Notes: generated from the letters alone by a model not told the origin. A stretch of 64,000 nt of DNA from Acetobacter senegalensis (GCF_001580995.1 NZ_LHZU01000138.1:29446-93445), one strand, 5' to 3'. Shown: positions 8,682-18,053, counted from the first letter of the stretch. A program made the numbers and translations.

Positions 8682-9671
8682 ATGAACGATATCTTTTATT
8701 ACACACGTTGCCCGGCTCCAACGGCGGTCGGGGTTGGGGTCGCGACACGTCAACTGCAACAACTGATTGAAGCGTCAGGACTGACGCCGCAGGCATTGCA
8801 GGATGTATTGAATCCTGCAATTCGGCGGCATCATTTTGAACATGGAATTGCGAACCTGCTGCGCGAGGGCGGCAATATCCCGGCTATATGGGCTCGTTCG
8901 CGCGGTGCCCGAACTCGTCTTTTGGGTATTACATGGCTGGACGAATTTCAGGCTATTCTGGTACGTGCGGACAGTTCAGCGGTTTCTATACGAGATCTTG
9001 TGGGTCTTCGGTTTGCTGTGCCCGACAATCAAGGCCAGAAGCTCGACGTGGCGCGCATTAGTGTACTGCGAGGCATTCAGCAGGCCCTCCGTACAGGAGG
9101 TCTCGAACCGAAAGACGTCCAGCTTGTCAGTGTGCTCGGGGGATGGAGCACATCTCCGGGAGAACGTGGCGTAGAACAGTTCGACGCCGAACTTCAGGCT
9201 CTGGACCAGGGGAGTGTAGACGCCGTCTGGGTGAAGAGTGCCGCCGGCGCAGCAGCGGTTCGCAGCGGGATGTATCGCGTGTTATTGCGGATCGACACAT
9301 TGCCGGATCCGTCGTTGAGGATCAATAACGGCACGCCCCGTACGTTGACATTCCATGAAGATTTTCTTGCCGCACAGCCTGCTCTGGCCGCTGGGATTGT
9401 GAATGAAATTACAAAAGCAGTTGTTGACATCGGCGGTGACCGGCAACGCCTTTGGAGCCTGCTGGCAGATGAGACCGGTCAGGCCATAGAGGATGCAGAA
9501 GCGGCATTTACACGCTTCCAAGCGGATAATCTCATTCCCCGGCTTACGCCGGAGCGCGTGTCGGCTTTGCAAGAGCAGGCGGATTTCCTGTTCGCTGAAG
9601 GTTTTATCATTCAACCGGTCAATGTCAGCGAATGGGCGCTTGATCCGTCTACCCTGTCTCCCACGTCCTGA
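8682..9671 (+). CDS. DszB-like desulfinase / SBP-fold protein, copy 2
   Basis: A paralogue of the DszB-like protein in the leftward operon, 329 residues. The ATG at 8682 has AGGAAAGAGG upstream. It keeps YTRCPAPT with Cys10, RRHHFEHG with His51 and LLREGGNIPA with Arg61, again with His and Arg ten residues apart as in DszB. ARTRLLGITWLDEFQ matches the RTRLLGITP segment of DszB. There is no signal peptide. Gene order DszC-like then DszB-like suggests monooxygenation followed by C-S cleavage with release of sulfite, but the ring-opening DszA-type enzyme is absent. A binding-protein role cannot be excluded by sequence alone. Confidence 0.75.
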   Translation: MNDIFYYTRCPAPTAVGVGVATRQLQQLIEASGLTPQALQDVLNPAIRRHHFEHGIANLLREGGNIPAIWARSRGARTRLLGITWLDEFQAILVRADSSAVSIRDLVGLRFAVPDNQGQKLDVARISVLRGIQQALRTGGLEPKDVQLVSVLGGWSTSPGERGVEQFDAELQALDQGSVDAVWVKSAAGAAAVRSGMYRVLLRIDTLPDPSLRINNGTPRTLTFHEDFLAAQPALAAGIVNEITKAVVDIGGDRQRLWSLLADETGQAIEDAEAAFTRFQADNLIPRLTPERVSALQEQADFLFAEGFIIQPVNVSEWALDPSTLSPTS

Positions 9672-9735
9672 ATGGTCGCAGGTTTTGGAGAGGGGGCTCT
9701 GTGTTTACCGGTCAGATGCCTGACATCGAAAATTG

Positions 9736-10038
9736 ATGGTGTCTATTTTCACTATGAAAAAAACAGCACAAACAGGTATCATCGCAGAATATTATGACTG
9801 CCTTCCAAAGCATGAACAACCGGAACCTGGCTGGTATTATTGGTCTGTTTTGGCATGGGTATAAGACGCGTCGACAGCCAACGCCTATCTGGAAAAATCA
9901 GTTATCAGCGTCCAGGATAAGGTAATACATCTGTGTTATGCAGATTTTTACATCAATTATGATAGTTTACCCACGTCTCGTGCAATAAACCCGCTTACCA
10001 AATATGGTAAGCGGGTTTATTTGCGTTTTATCGGCTGA
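9736..10038 (+). other. Possible broken small ORF, unrecognised
   Basis: An ATG at 9736 opens 42 codons (MVSIFTMKKTAQTG at the start) to a TAA at 9862. The same frame then stays open for 57 more codons to 10038. The second half includes the terminator hairpin, so coding is doubtful. No family is recognised. This is the only thing seen in the gap between the DszB-like gene and the TonB receptor besides the hairpin. Confidence 0.15.
9984..10021. terminator. Strong bidirectional terminator hairpin
   Basis: A 16-base arm AATAAACCCGCTTACC is perfectly complementary to bases 10006-10021, with a six-base loop. The arm ends are A/T-rich on both strands, so each direction gets a U-rich tail. It separates the rightward DszB-like gene from the leftward TonB receptor gene, which converge here. 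Confidence 0.8.
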
Positions 10039-10080
10039 TGTATTGTCTGAGGGATTGCTGCAAAAGTGGCTGTCTTTATC

Positions 10081-12687
10081 TTACCATTTGGCATCGAGCC
10101 TAGCGTAGTAGAATCCTCCGTCGTTTCCGTAGGGGGAATACCAGTTATAAGCTGGGTTCGAGATGGGGACGCTCGCATATTTTCGAGCTGAGGCTGACCA
10201 TTGCGTGGGACGTTTATTCGTCACGTTATTCGCACCAAAAACGACGGTCATGTGTGAATTGACGCGGTAGCTGACATTGATATCGGTCGTGAAAGCCGCA
10301 GCATTATGCTGATCCAGTTGCGGGCCATTCGCGTCTTTGTAGTTTGTGCTGCTCCAACGATATTCCTTTATCATCAGATCCCAGTTCCCGATTTGCCAAT
10401 CTTGGGCAAGGGTCGTGACGTTCTTGGGGTACCAGCTGGTAAGCTGGCTGGTGACCGAACGCCCCCATCCGATGCCGCTGCCAGCTAAAGCGCTCGGGAT
10501 TCCGGACAGGCCAATGATCGACGTATTGTTTTCATCGCTAACCAGCGTCCACCGCAACGTACCCCATTTTCCAAATTTTTCGAAATGTTCAAGACGAATA
10601 TCAAACCCTTTGGTGAGGGTATGTGCGGCATTAGTATAGAGTGTGACGCCGGTTACATTGTAGATTCCAGCAGCGTTCAGAACTTTTGTGACGGTGCTGC
10701 CCTGCAGGGTTGGCGTGATGATGATCCGGTTGCGGATATCAATAACATAACCATCTGCGGTGAAGGTTGTTCGCGGCAGCGGATGGGTCACAAAACCAAG
10801 GCTGGCGTTAAGGCTGTGTTCTGGCTTGAGCGCCTGTGCGCCCAATGCATTGGCAATCGCGCTTGTGGGTGACGCCTGGACCGTATATTGCTGATAAAGC
10901 TGTCCTGTGGTCGGATTGGTGACATATCCACCTGTGGATTGGGTATAATGCTCCTGTTGGAGTGTGGGGGCCGAAAATCCGTTGCTTATGGTTCCACGCA
11001 GGGCGAATTTCTTGTTGAAATCATAACGCCCGGAAATCTTGCCAATCGGAGCACTGCCGAAGTCGGTCCAGTACTCATAACGGCCTGCGACATCGAGTGT
11101 AAGTTTGTCCGTTATTTTCTGGTTTAATTCTGCGTATACAGCCGCGTTGTTACGGCTCCATCCTCCAACATCCTTGGGGTCGAAGCCTTTCATGCCCGAT
11201 GCGCCGGGGTTGGGCGCGATTCCTGCATTGGCGCTTCCCGCAGGCCAGATAAAGCTACCATCCTCGTAAGATGCCCATTCTCCCGCGTAGGAGTTGAAGG
11301 TTTCTCGCCGATGTTCGATCCCGAGTGAAACCGAAAGCGGACGGGAAAAAAGCCCGGTGTCGAATTTTCTGGAAAGATCGAAGTTATTGACCCATTCGCC
11401 GTTTATAAGCGCGCCATCATAGAAATTATGCTTGTTCTCGTATTGGCGGCCGAGTGAAGGGTTGAGGCTGTTGAGTGTGTAAACCCGTGCCCGATCACTG
11501 CCATAGCTTGAACTGACATCCCATTTCCAGCCAAAGAAATCCTTGCCCTTTAATCCGAATACAGCCTGATAGTCATTCTCTGCAATTGACGAAAGTGGCA
11601 TATATCCGTCCGGATAGATCCAGGGAAAATTCTGTGGTGATATGGCAGTGCGGTAGAAAAGATAGCCATCCGAGTTCCGGTGATCGAACGTGGCATTGCT
11701 GTAGAAAACTACTGAATCGTTCAACGGGACCGCAGTATTATAGGCAAAACTGAAATTCCTGGCGGCGGGTTGACCTTCGACCTGGCGGAATCTGGACATG
11801 CTATATTCGCGCGGATCAAGCTGACCATTACTTAGTTTGGGATAGATACGGGACGAGAGAGGATATGAGCCATAGACGTTTGTTGGGGATTTGATATCAA
11901 TATTACCACTGAGCGAGAAAAAACTGCCTTCCGGCCCAAGGTCGAAACCCTGATTGAACTGTATCGTACCTGTCCGGCCCCAAAGGTCCGACCGGTCGCC
12001 CACGGTAGAGCCGTACTGGCCGTAACCGAAGCTGGCCGCGCCGCCTTTTGCGTTTTTCTTCAGGACGATATTGATGACGCCGGCTATTGCATCTGAACCG
12101 TATTGCGCGGCAGCACCATCTTCAAGAATCTCGATATGGTCAACCGCGCTCATCGGGATCATGTCCAGATCTGTCGGTGATTCGCCGGAAATGAAAAGCG
12201 ATGTTTTATGCCGCCGTTTTCCGTCCACGAGGATCAGGGTATCCTTCGAGTCCAGACCGCGTAAACGTGCAGTGCGAACGGCTTCACCCTGCTGCCCTTG
12301 ATAACCGGCCGTGCTGGTATAGCTTGGAAAAAGCTGAGCCAAAGCATCGCGAAGGGTCTGTTTCCCGGTCTTTTTGATGTCTGCTGAGGTCACAAGGGCA
12401 ATGGGCGTCAGGCTGTCCTCGACCCGACGCGCACCGCTACGGCTACCGGTTACGACCAGTTGCTCTGCCGCTGAACTGACCTGAGGACGAGGAGATGCCC
12501 CAATAGTCGCAGCGATAGTCTTGGCGGCATCGGTTGTCTTCAGTTTTACGGGGGCAGGGGCAAATTTGTGCTTCTGGAATGGCTTCGGGTTGATTGCCGT
12601 CTCGGCCCTGGCCTGCTCAGGCAGGGAAAGGCTTAAAATCGGTGGCAGTAGAAACGGGATCACGAATTTGCGGTGCTGCGCCAGCAT
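10081..12687 (-). CDS. TonB-dependent outer-membrane receptor
   Basis: An 868-residue receptor for energy-dependent uptake through the outer membrane. It has a signal peptide (about 1-28, hydrophobic FVIPFLLPPILSLSL, ending QARA) and a linker. A plug domain begins near EQLVVTGSRSGARR and contains ALAQLFPSYTST, RLRGLDSKDTLILVDG and EILEDGAAAQYGSDAIAGVINI. A 22-strand-type barrel ends in the aromatic residue of RLDAKW. The ligand is not evident. Its place beside the organosulfur-type locus suggests import of a sulfur-containing substrate, but it is convergent and separately transcribed, so this is only inference. No STN domain is present, so FecI/FecR signalling through it is not expected. Confidence 0.92.
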   Translation of the reverse strand: MLAQHRKFVIPFLLPPILSLSLPEQARAETAINPKPFQKHKFAPAPVKLKTTDAAKTIAATIGASPRPQVSSAAEQLVVTGSRSGARRVEDSLTPIALVTSADIKKTGKQTLRDALAQLFPSYTSTAGYQGQQGEAVRTARLRGLDSKDTLILVDGKRRHKTSLFISGESPTDLDMIPMSAVDHIEILEDGAAAQYGSDAIAGVINIVLKKNAKGGAASFGYGQYGSTVGDRSDLWGRTGTIQFNQGFDLGPEGSFFSLSGNIDIKSPTNVYGSYPLSSRIYPKLSNGQLDPREYSMSRFRQVEGQPAARNFSFAYNTAVPLNDSVVFYSNATFDHRNSDGYLFYRTAISPQNFPWIYPDGYMPLSSIAENDYQAVFGLKGKDFFGWKWDVSSSYGSDRARVYTLNSLNPSLGRQYENKHNFYDGALINGEWVNNFDLSRKFDTGLFSRPLSVSLGIEHRRETFNSYAGEWASYEDGSFIWPAGSANAGIAPNPGASGMKGFDPKDVGGWSRNNAAVYAELNQKITDKLTLDVAGRYEYWTDFGSAPIGKISGRYDFNKKFALRGTISNGFSAPTLQQEHYTQSTGGYVTNPTTGQLYQQYTVQASPTSAIANALGAQALKPEHSLNASLGFVTHPLPRTTFTADGYVIDIRNRIIITPTLQGSTVTKVLNAAGIYNVTGVTLYTNAAHTLTKGFDIRLEHFEKFGKWGTLRWTLVSDENNTSIIGLSGIPSALAGSGIGWGRSVTSQLTSWYPKNVTTLAQDWQIGNWDLMIKEYRWSSTNYKDANGPQLDQHNAAAFTTDINVSYRVNSHMTVVFGANNVTNKRPTQWSASARKYASVPISNPAYNWYSPYGNDGGFYYARLDAKW

Positions 12688-12754
12688 GGAGATGCTGTTC
12701 CTTCTTGATATATCACTTAAAGATATGGATTAAACAAAAAACACACATAAATAT

Positions 12755-12783
12755 TCGATATATAAATTAAAACACAGAGTCAA
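12755..12783 (-). promoter_or_regulatory. Putative sigma-70 promoter of the TonB receptor gene
   Basis: On the leftward strand TTGACT (12778-12783) is followed after 17 bases by TATCGA (12755-12760). The region is AT-rich and lies 70 to 95 bases upstream of the receptor ATG. The -35 box matches five of six consensus bases; the -10 box is only fair. Confidence 0.4.
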
Positions 12784-12790
12784 AGTGTTT

Positions 12791-12825
12791 CACATTAATA
12801 GCGTTATTAAATAGTTATTAATGTG
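12791..12825. repeat. 10-bp inverted repeat at the IS66 remnant edge
   Basis: CACATTAATA and TATTAATGTG are perfect reverse complements separated by 15 AT-rich bases. It lies just upstream of the putative receptor promoter and at the decayed end of the IS66 element. It may be an operator for the receptor gene or a chance AT-rich palindrome. Confidence 0.3.
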
Positions 12826-14005
12826 CGTGGGTTCTCTACCATGGGAGCACTGCTTTCCTGACGGACTGCGAACCGATGCTGGGCAGGTGCGCGGTTTATC
12901 ACACGTTCAGCCTCGAAGATGGCGTCGATCGGGCGCACGGCCTCTATGGCAATGGGGCCTTTGTCCTTTTCTGCAATTTTGAACAGCCCCCTTCGCCTAT
13001 GCGTCCAGCACCCTGCAGACACGACAGGTGCAGGCTGACGGCCCGGTTTTGCCAGAGCGTTATATCCGGCATAGGCATCGGATTGCACGATCCCCGTCCA
13101 GCCCGAAAGATGATCGACAGGATGTTCGCCCTTGCGGTCCCGTGAATAACGGAACCATACGGCTGGGGGCGCTGTGCCTCCAAAGGGGTGATCGTCCCGC
13201 ACATAATTCCACAATCGACCGGCGACTGTCCGGCCCTTCGCCAGCACGGGCACGGTGGTGTCATCCGCATGCAGACGATCAGCTGCCAGCACATGTACCC
13301 GGATCAGCGCGTTCAGAGGGCCAGGGTCGCTGTGCAGGCTCCCTCCCAGTCGGCTAACGTTGACGTGTCGAGATCAATCCCTTCGCGTGCAAAGGCATCA
13401 CTCTGCCTGTTCAGCGGCAAATGCAGGAGATACTTGTCGCACAGAATGCCCGCCAGCAGTTTTGGCCCTGCACGCCCCCGTGAGATCGGGTAGAAAGGCG
13501 CTGGTGGCTGGGTGATGCTCTCGCAGTCTCGGCAGGTGAACTTCTCCCGCACCGTTTGGATGGTCTTGAACTGGCGTGGGATCACTTCCAGCGTCTCAGT
13601 GATGCCTTCGCCCAGTTTACTCAGGCGCGTCCAGCCACAGCACGGACACTGTGTTGGCGCAAGAAGAACCACCCGTTCGCGTGGCAGGTCGGCGGGTAAG
13701 GGTTGCCGCCCCCGGTTATTCCGCGGTGCTGTTGCACCGACAGTGGGGTCCGCCGCATTTTCGGACGCGCCTTCGGCTTGCGTTGTTTCCAGCTCCTCCA
13801 GCAGGCGCCGCCCCCGTTCCGATGACGCCCCGAAGCGGTCTTGACGCATCCGTGCAACAAGATGTTTAAGATGGGCAATCTGCGCTTCGGCGCTGACTGT
13901 TCGGGCTTCAGCGTCTGTGGCCCGGGTTTCGGCAGCACGGGCACGCGCCTCGGCAGCGGTAAGTGCCGCACGTAAGGCCGTCATGTCATCCATGCTTCCC
14001 ATCAT
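12807..14005 (-). pseudogene. tnpC: IS66 transposase TnpC, frameshifted and truncated
   Basis: The first frame (13313-14005) gives a coiled-coil N-terminus rich in AEA/TRA repeats and LKHLVARMRQDRFGASSER, then a zinc-binding-like segment CPCC...CRDC, and ends near ADWEGACTATLAL. A second frame (to 12807) continues with LAADRLHADDTTVPVL and GCWTHRRRGLF, which belong to the catalytic part. The frame shift lies near 13300. After RQESSAPMVEN the normal sequence stops and unrelated residues follow, so the last quarter is lost. It cannot encode an active transposase. Confidence 0.85.
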
Positions 14006-14070
14006 GAAAAACAGTTCAGCACAAAACCGTTCAAAAGGGTACAGGACTATGGATCACGATCCCCTTTTTG

Positions 14071-14418
14071 TTATCCCGCCAGTTCAGGTCGCCATGTTTT
14101 CTGCGGATTACGCTAGTCGATCCCTTCGAGCTGACCACTTAATTGTGACGGCGTCAGATGGATGGTCCCGTCCTTTGCTGAGGGCCAGATGAAATACCCA
14201 CGTTCAATCCGTTTCGCATAGAGGGACACTCCGATCCCGGCATGCCAGATCAGTTTCACCAGATCACCGTGGCGACCCCGAAAAGCGAAGACGTTACCAG
14301 CAAAGGAATCATGGCCCAATGACTGCTGAACTTTCAAAGCCAGACCGGGCATGCCAAGGCGGATGTCTGTCGTACCTGCCGCCAGCCATATCTTCAGGCC
14401 AGAGGGAAGAGGGATCAT
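14071..14418 (-). pseudogene. tnpB: IS66 accessory protein TnpB with premature amber codon
   Basis: IS66 Orf2-type protein starting MIPLPSGLKIWLAAGTTDIR with the typical AFRGRHGDLVKLIWHAG core. The frame stops at TAG (14113) after LEGID, exactly where family members have Trp. Downstream the frame resumes RNPQKTWRPELAG to a TAA at 14071. One base change therefore seems to have removed the last 14 residues. It overlaps tnpA by four bases as is usual. Confidence 0.8.
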
Positions 14419-14850
14419 GAGCGTAAAACCTGAAGGAGTTTACGGAGATCTTCAATCGCGATCCGGCTGTCAACCATCAGCTTCTCGCCACCAGGAAAAA
14501 GAATGCTGGCTTCATGTCCACTCCCGCAGGACTGGTCTCCTCCCAGCCCTTCAACTGGGGATGTCACGTGAACCGGCACAAAAGAAAGCTGCTCTTTAGC
14601 AGACGGGTTTACGAAATCCAGTCTCTGACGCCATCGGTAAACGACGCTGACGTGGACACCAAACTGGCGCGCAACAGCACGGACTGACTGACCAGTTCCC
14701 ATAAGAAGCCAGTACAACCCGATGCCTGAACGTGTCATCATAGGCCCGGCGTCGTTCACCAACAATTTCAATAACCGGATGAAGGGCTCGCGATGCTTTC
14801 GCAGCGAATGTCGCTGCGAAAGCATCATTCTGTTCTGATCGCTCTGTCAT
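14415..14850 (-). pseudogene. tnpA: IS66 TnpA (Orf1), frameshifted
   Basis: The N-terminal frame from 14850 gives MTERSEQNDAF and GERRRAYDDTFRHRVVLASY. A second frame then supplies GQSVRAVARQFGVHVSVVYRWRQRL, the helix-turn-helix, and continues to the stop at 14415. The two halves together match one IS66 TnpA, so a single frameshift lies near 14700-14720. Confidence 0.75.
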
Positions 14851-14907
14851 GAACAGAACACGTCACCACTCCATAAACTCAACAAGGACCTCATACCGGA
14901 AGCTTAC

Positions 14908-15635
14908 GACTGTCCAGCATTCGACCTCTGGATATGTCGTGGCATGGGCTTGAGATGAGGCTTTTTCCTGTGAACCTTCGAGACAAAGCCATGCTTTTCC
15001 ATGAAGTCCTCATTGGCTTTTGAGCGGTAGGCTGTATCTGCCCAAACCGTTGAGGCGGTATTGGTTTTATCCCGCAGCCCTGACGATCCTTGTGAGATAG
15101 CTGTGAGGGCTTGTCCTGGCAGTCTTGTGGGATCATCCGTCCTTCCCGGGAGCTCCGCCATGTCAGTCGCTGCTTGGGAGCCACTACCAGTGCTGCATCC
15201 AGGATCTGGCCGGACATGGGCAGATAACCGGCATTGCGCAGGGTCGCGTCAAACCGGTCAAACAGTCTTTCAATCGCCCGAGCCTGGTCGGGCGCTCGCG
15301 AAACAGCCAGACCGTTTTGGCATCCGGCATGCGGTCTGACAGCCCCAGACCAAGGAAATGCATGAAGGAGAGCCGGTCATTGATCAGGTATTCTGTTCGC
15401 TCGTCGGATAGGTTGTTCAGCGTCTGGATCATAAGGATCTTGAACATCAGCACCGGATTAAATGGCGTTCGCCACCTTTCCTGCCATCTGAATAGGCCGG
15501 AGCCTTGTCCAGATCAGGACGGAACACCTCAAAATCCACAGTCCGGTAAAAGGCTTCGAGTTGGTCACCAAGCCCGCTCAAACGGGCTGGGCGTTATTCA
15601 ACATCAAAGAAACTAGGTTGCTTCATTCCAGCCAT
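14908..15635 (-). pseudogene. IS5-family transposase remnant, interrupted by IS66
   Basis: Pieces of one IS5-family transposase are spread over several frames. MKQPSFFDVE begins near 15626 or 15635. FEVFRPDLDKAPAYSDG follows after a stop codon, then LNNLSDERTEYLINDRLSFM and DAKTVWLFRERPTRLG. The final piece is KTNTASTVWADTAYRSKANE and KVHRKKPHLKPMPRHIQ. Similarity ends at NAGQS, precisely where the IS66 terminal sequence begins at 14907. An internal deletion also removed much of the middle. The element is dead. Confidence 0.8.
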
Positions 15636-16028
15636 CCCTTATCACAAGATGAAAGAGGGAATCATACAGAACCTATCAAAACTAGGGGTTCTGCGAATCT
15701 TCCGGTTTGTTCGCAACTATCGTCCCGATAGCCAATCTGCACGACGGCAATAATCAATCAGGCGTTTGGTTGACCTTTCCCGATTATCCAATCGCGGGAG
15801 CGCCGGTCATCATAGAATTGCGATAGCCCAGCATAGGACCTCGACTCTACCGTTTCTTGTGAAGAACAACGCAGCACAAATTCTACTCAGCGTAGTTCCA
15901 TATCTGGTCTGCGCTCTACGATCACGTTGTTCTCTACCACGCAAAAATTATGCGGGAGGCGCGAGCTAATTTCATCACAAACAAGGTTTGCCGCACACCT
16001 CAATGGACGTCGTGCTGCATTGTTTGTC
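15636..16028. other. Stretch without recognisable gene
   Basis: Only short open frames without family features are seen here. The first bases may be the outer end of the IS5 remnant. No hairpin with a T-run and no RNA gene was recognised. Confidence 0.4.
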
Positions 16029-16541
16029 TCAGCGTTTCACTCCCGACGGTGGCCATTTGCCCGCCTTGTCGAGAGCCAGAATCTTGGCACGGGAGGGCGG
16101 AGGAAACGGATAGCCTCGTGCCTTGAGTTTTTCGATCACCCGTAGCCGGGCTGCATCCTCGGGAGAGCCACGCAGGATACGGCTGGTGAGCGTGCGTTGG
16201 GCAGTCGTAATGCCGAATCTGTCATGTGCCCAGATATCAGCGCCATGGTCGATCAGGATCTCCACGACCGGCTATTGATCCGTATCTGAAGCCGCTATCA
16301 TCGGCGTTGACTGGTCGTCTGTATCACGTTCATCCAGTCCCTGATGTCGTTCTGCAAGGCGTCTGACTTCTTCGGTTTCCGAGTTCATGACCGCGCCAAG
16401 CATGAGCTGACTGTTGTCCAGCGGTAGCGTCTGATTGACAGGGGATATGGGTTTGTTCTCCGGTTCACAGGCTACCAGTCTTGCATGAAGAGCGAGGCAG
16501 GTAAGAACGGCAATGCCTGCCACAACACGTTTCTTCATCAT
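16029..16541 (-). pseudogene. Ankyrin-repeat-type exported protein split by an in-frame amber codon
   Basis: The start MMKKRVVAGIAVLTCLALHA looks like a signal peptide; an upstream in-frame start would put 42 residues before it. The mature part contains AVMNSETEEVRRLAERHQGLDERD and STPMIAASDTDQ, then TAG at 16272. The same frame resumes PVVEILIDHGADIWAHDRFGI and runs on to 16029. The two halves join into ankyrin-like helices (LIDHGADIWAHDRFG). The single stop at a loop position argues for a recent nonsense mutation. Function is unknown; no neighbour explains it. Confidence 0.6.
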
Positions 16542-16787
16542 GGGCAATCGTCGACAATAAGCGCTTGCTCGTTCCGGACCTGCCTGCGCTTCAACGCAGA
16601 GAAACCGGGCAGCCTCATGCCACCATCCCCTCATCACGACACAGAGGATCGAATTACGGAAAAGCACTCAAAATCAAGAGCTTTTTAGAACCCTCCTCGT
16701 CCTGGACAACTGCCGATATGCTGTGGGTTATCGGATAATGCTAAAGTGGTACTATATTTTTTGAACTTGTAGATGAGTAGGTATTTT

Positions 16788-18053
16788 TCAGAATAGTGCT
16801 TGAACCGCAGTCGCAAAGCTAGGCGAGAGCGGGAGGAGGGGGGTCAATGTTGACTGCCAGGCATGGTATAGATCTGCTTTGCCAGCATAAACGACTTCCG
16901 AAGGACGGTTCTCGCCATCCAGTTCCTGAAACCATCCGCCATTATGTCGGTCGATCATATAAAGATCGATATAGTCCCATAGGGTCTGATACCAAGTTTC
17001 ATATTTGACATTGCCAGTCCGCTTCAGCAGAGCCGCGGCCGCTGTAAGTGCTTCGGCTTGTACCCAGTGTGGACGGTTTTCCACAGCAGGTTCGATATCG
17101 TTATTGACGGTGTAAAGCAGTCCGGGTCTGCCATTTCGGCTCCATCCCGCTGCGATACCCTTGTCAAAAAGGGCAATGCTGTCGGTTAATAACCATGCCG
17201 GAGCTGTCCCACTTTCGCGAAGGAGAGCTGCTTCAAGTTTCAGCAGGAGGTGAGACCATTCAACAAAATGACCTGGGGTCAACCCATAAGGTCGCAGGTC
17301 GTCTGTTGGTCGGGTGCGATTATAATCCGCAAGATACGTCCAGTTGCGATCGTAATGTTCCCGTACAGCATAGTCGGAATCTCGTGCAAGAATATGGATG
17401 AAACGCTCGGCCGAACGAAGGGCGCGATGTCGCCATACCGGATTTTTGGTAACGTCAGCAAGCGCCATGCAGGCTTCGACAGAATGCATGTTGGAGTTCG
17501 CACCACGATAATCCTCTTCACATGACCAGTCGGCTTGAAAACTCTCGCGAAAAACACCTTCCTCTGCACTCCAGAAATGTGTTTCCCAAACTGATGTCGC
17601 CTGTTCCAAAAGCTGTGCGGCTCCCGGTAGACGTGCGACAACAGCAGTGGACGCTGCCAACGATATGAAGGCATGAAGATAATTCTGTTTGCGTTGCTGC
17701 GTTTCCGTCGGTCTGCCGTTTGTCAGGCCGCCAAACCATCCTTCATGCTCTGCATCCTGTAACGGCCCAAGAAGCGACTGGACACCATGTGCAGCCAACA
17801 TTCTACATCCGGGTAGCCCCCGAATGGCTGCGGTAGCATAAGAATGGGTCATTCTTGCCGTAAGGGTCGTGTCTGGTTGGGTATCTGGTACGAGCTTTCC
17901 TTGATTGTCGAGAGCTCCAAATCCATCGTTTAATCTGGATGCTTTCGAAAAATCCAGTAACCGTAACCCTTGATATTCCAGCCAGTATCGATGCGGGGTT
18001 GAACGTAGCCAACTGGAGGTTGGCACCATCAGCGATGGCAGCATTTCAGCCAT
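16788..18053 (-). CDS. AGE-family sugar isomerase/epimerase (YihS-like)
   Basis: A 421-residue protein of the N-acylglucosamine 2-epimerase superfamily, an (alpha/alpha)6 barrel that isomerises aldoses and ketoses such as mannose/fructose or sulfoquinovose. Conserved features include NSNMHSVEA, GHFVEWSHLLLKLE and KADLYHAWQST, which carry the expected catalytic histidines and glutamate. The ATG at 18053 overlaps the stop of the SDR gene by eight bases, with GGAGG upstream, pointing to coupled translation. Placement with a sugar porter and a dehydrogenase supports a carbohydrate pathway; the substrate is not resolved. Confidence 0.8.
   Translation of the reverse strand: MAEMLPSLMVPTSSWLRSTPHRYWLEYQGLRLLDFSKASRLNDGFGALDNQGKLVPDTQPDTTLTARMTHSYATAAIRGLPGCRMLAAHGVQSLLGPLQDAEHEGWFGGLTNGRPTETQQRKQNYLHAFISLAASTAVVARLPGAAQLLEQATSVWETHFWSAEEGVFRESFQADWSCEEDYRGANSNMHSVEACMALADVTKNPVWRHRALRSAERFIHILARDSDYAVREHYDRNWTYLADYNRTRPTDDLRPYGLTPGHFVEWSHLLLKLEAALLRESGTAPAWLLTDSIALFDKGIAAGWSRNGRPGLLYTVNNDIEPAVENRPHWVQAEALTAAAALLKRTGNVKYETWYQTLWDYIDLYMIDRHNGGWFQELDGENRPSEVVYAGKADLYHAWQSTLTPLLPLSPSFATAVQALF

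Larger units (their letters stand above)
12838..14907 (-). mobile_element. Degenerate IS66-family element, left part deleted
   Basis: Carries tnpA, tnpB and tnpC in the usual IS66 order, all leftward and all damaged. The end next to tnpA is recognisable: reading leftward from 14907 it begins GTAAGCTTCCGGTATGAG, the expected kind of IS66 terminal sequence. This end falls inside the IS5-family transposase remnant, so IS66 landed in it. The other end is missing, because tnpC similarity stops near 12838 about 120 residues short of the normal C-terminus. Confidence 0.8.
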
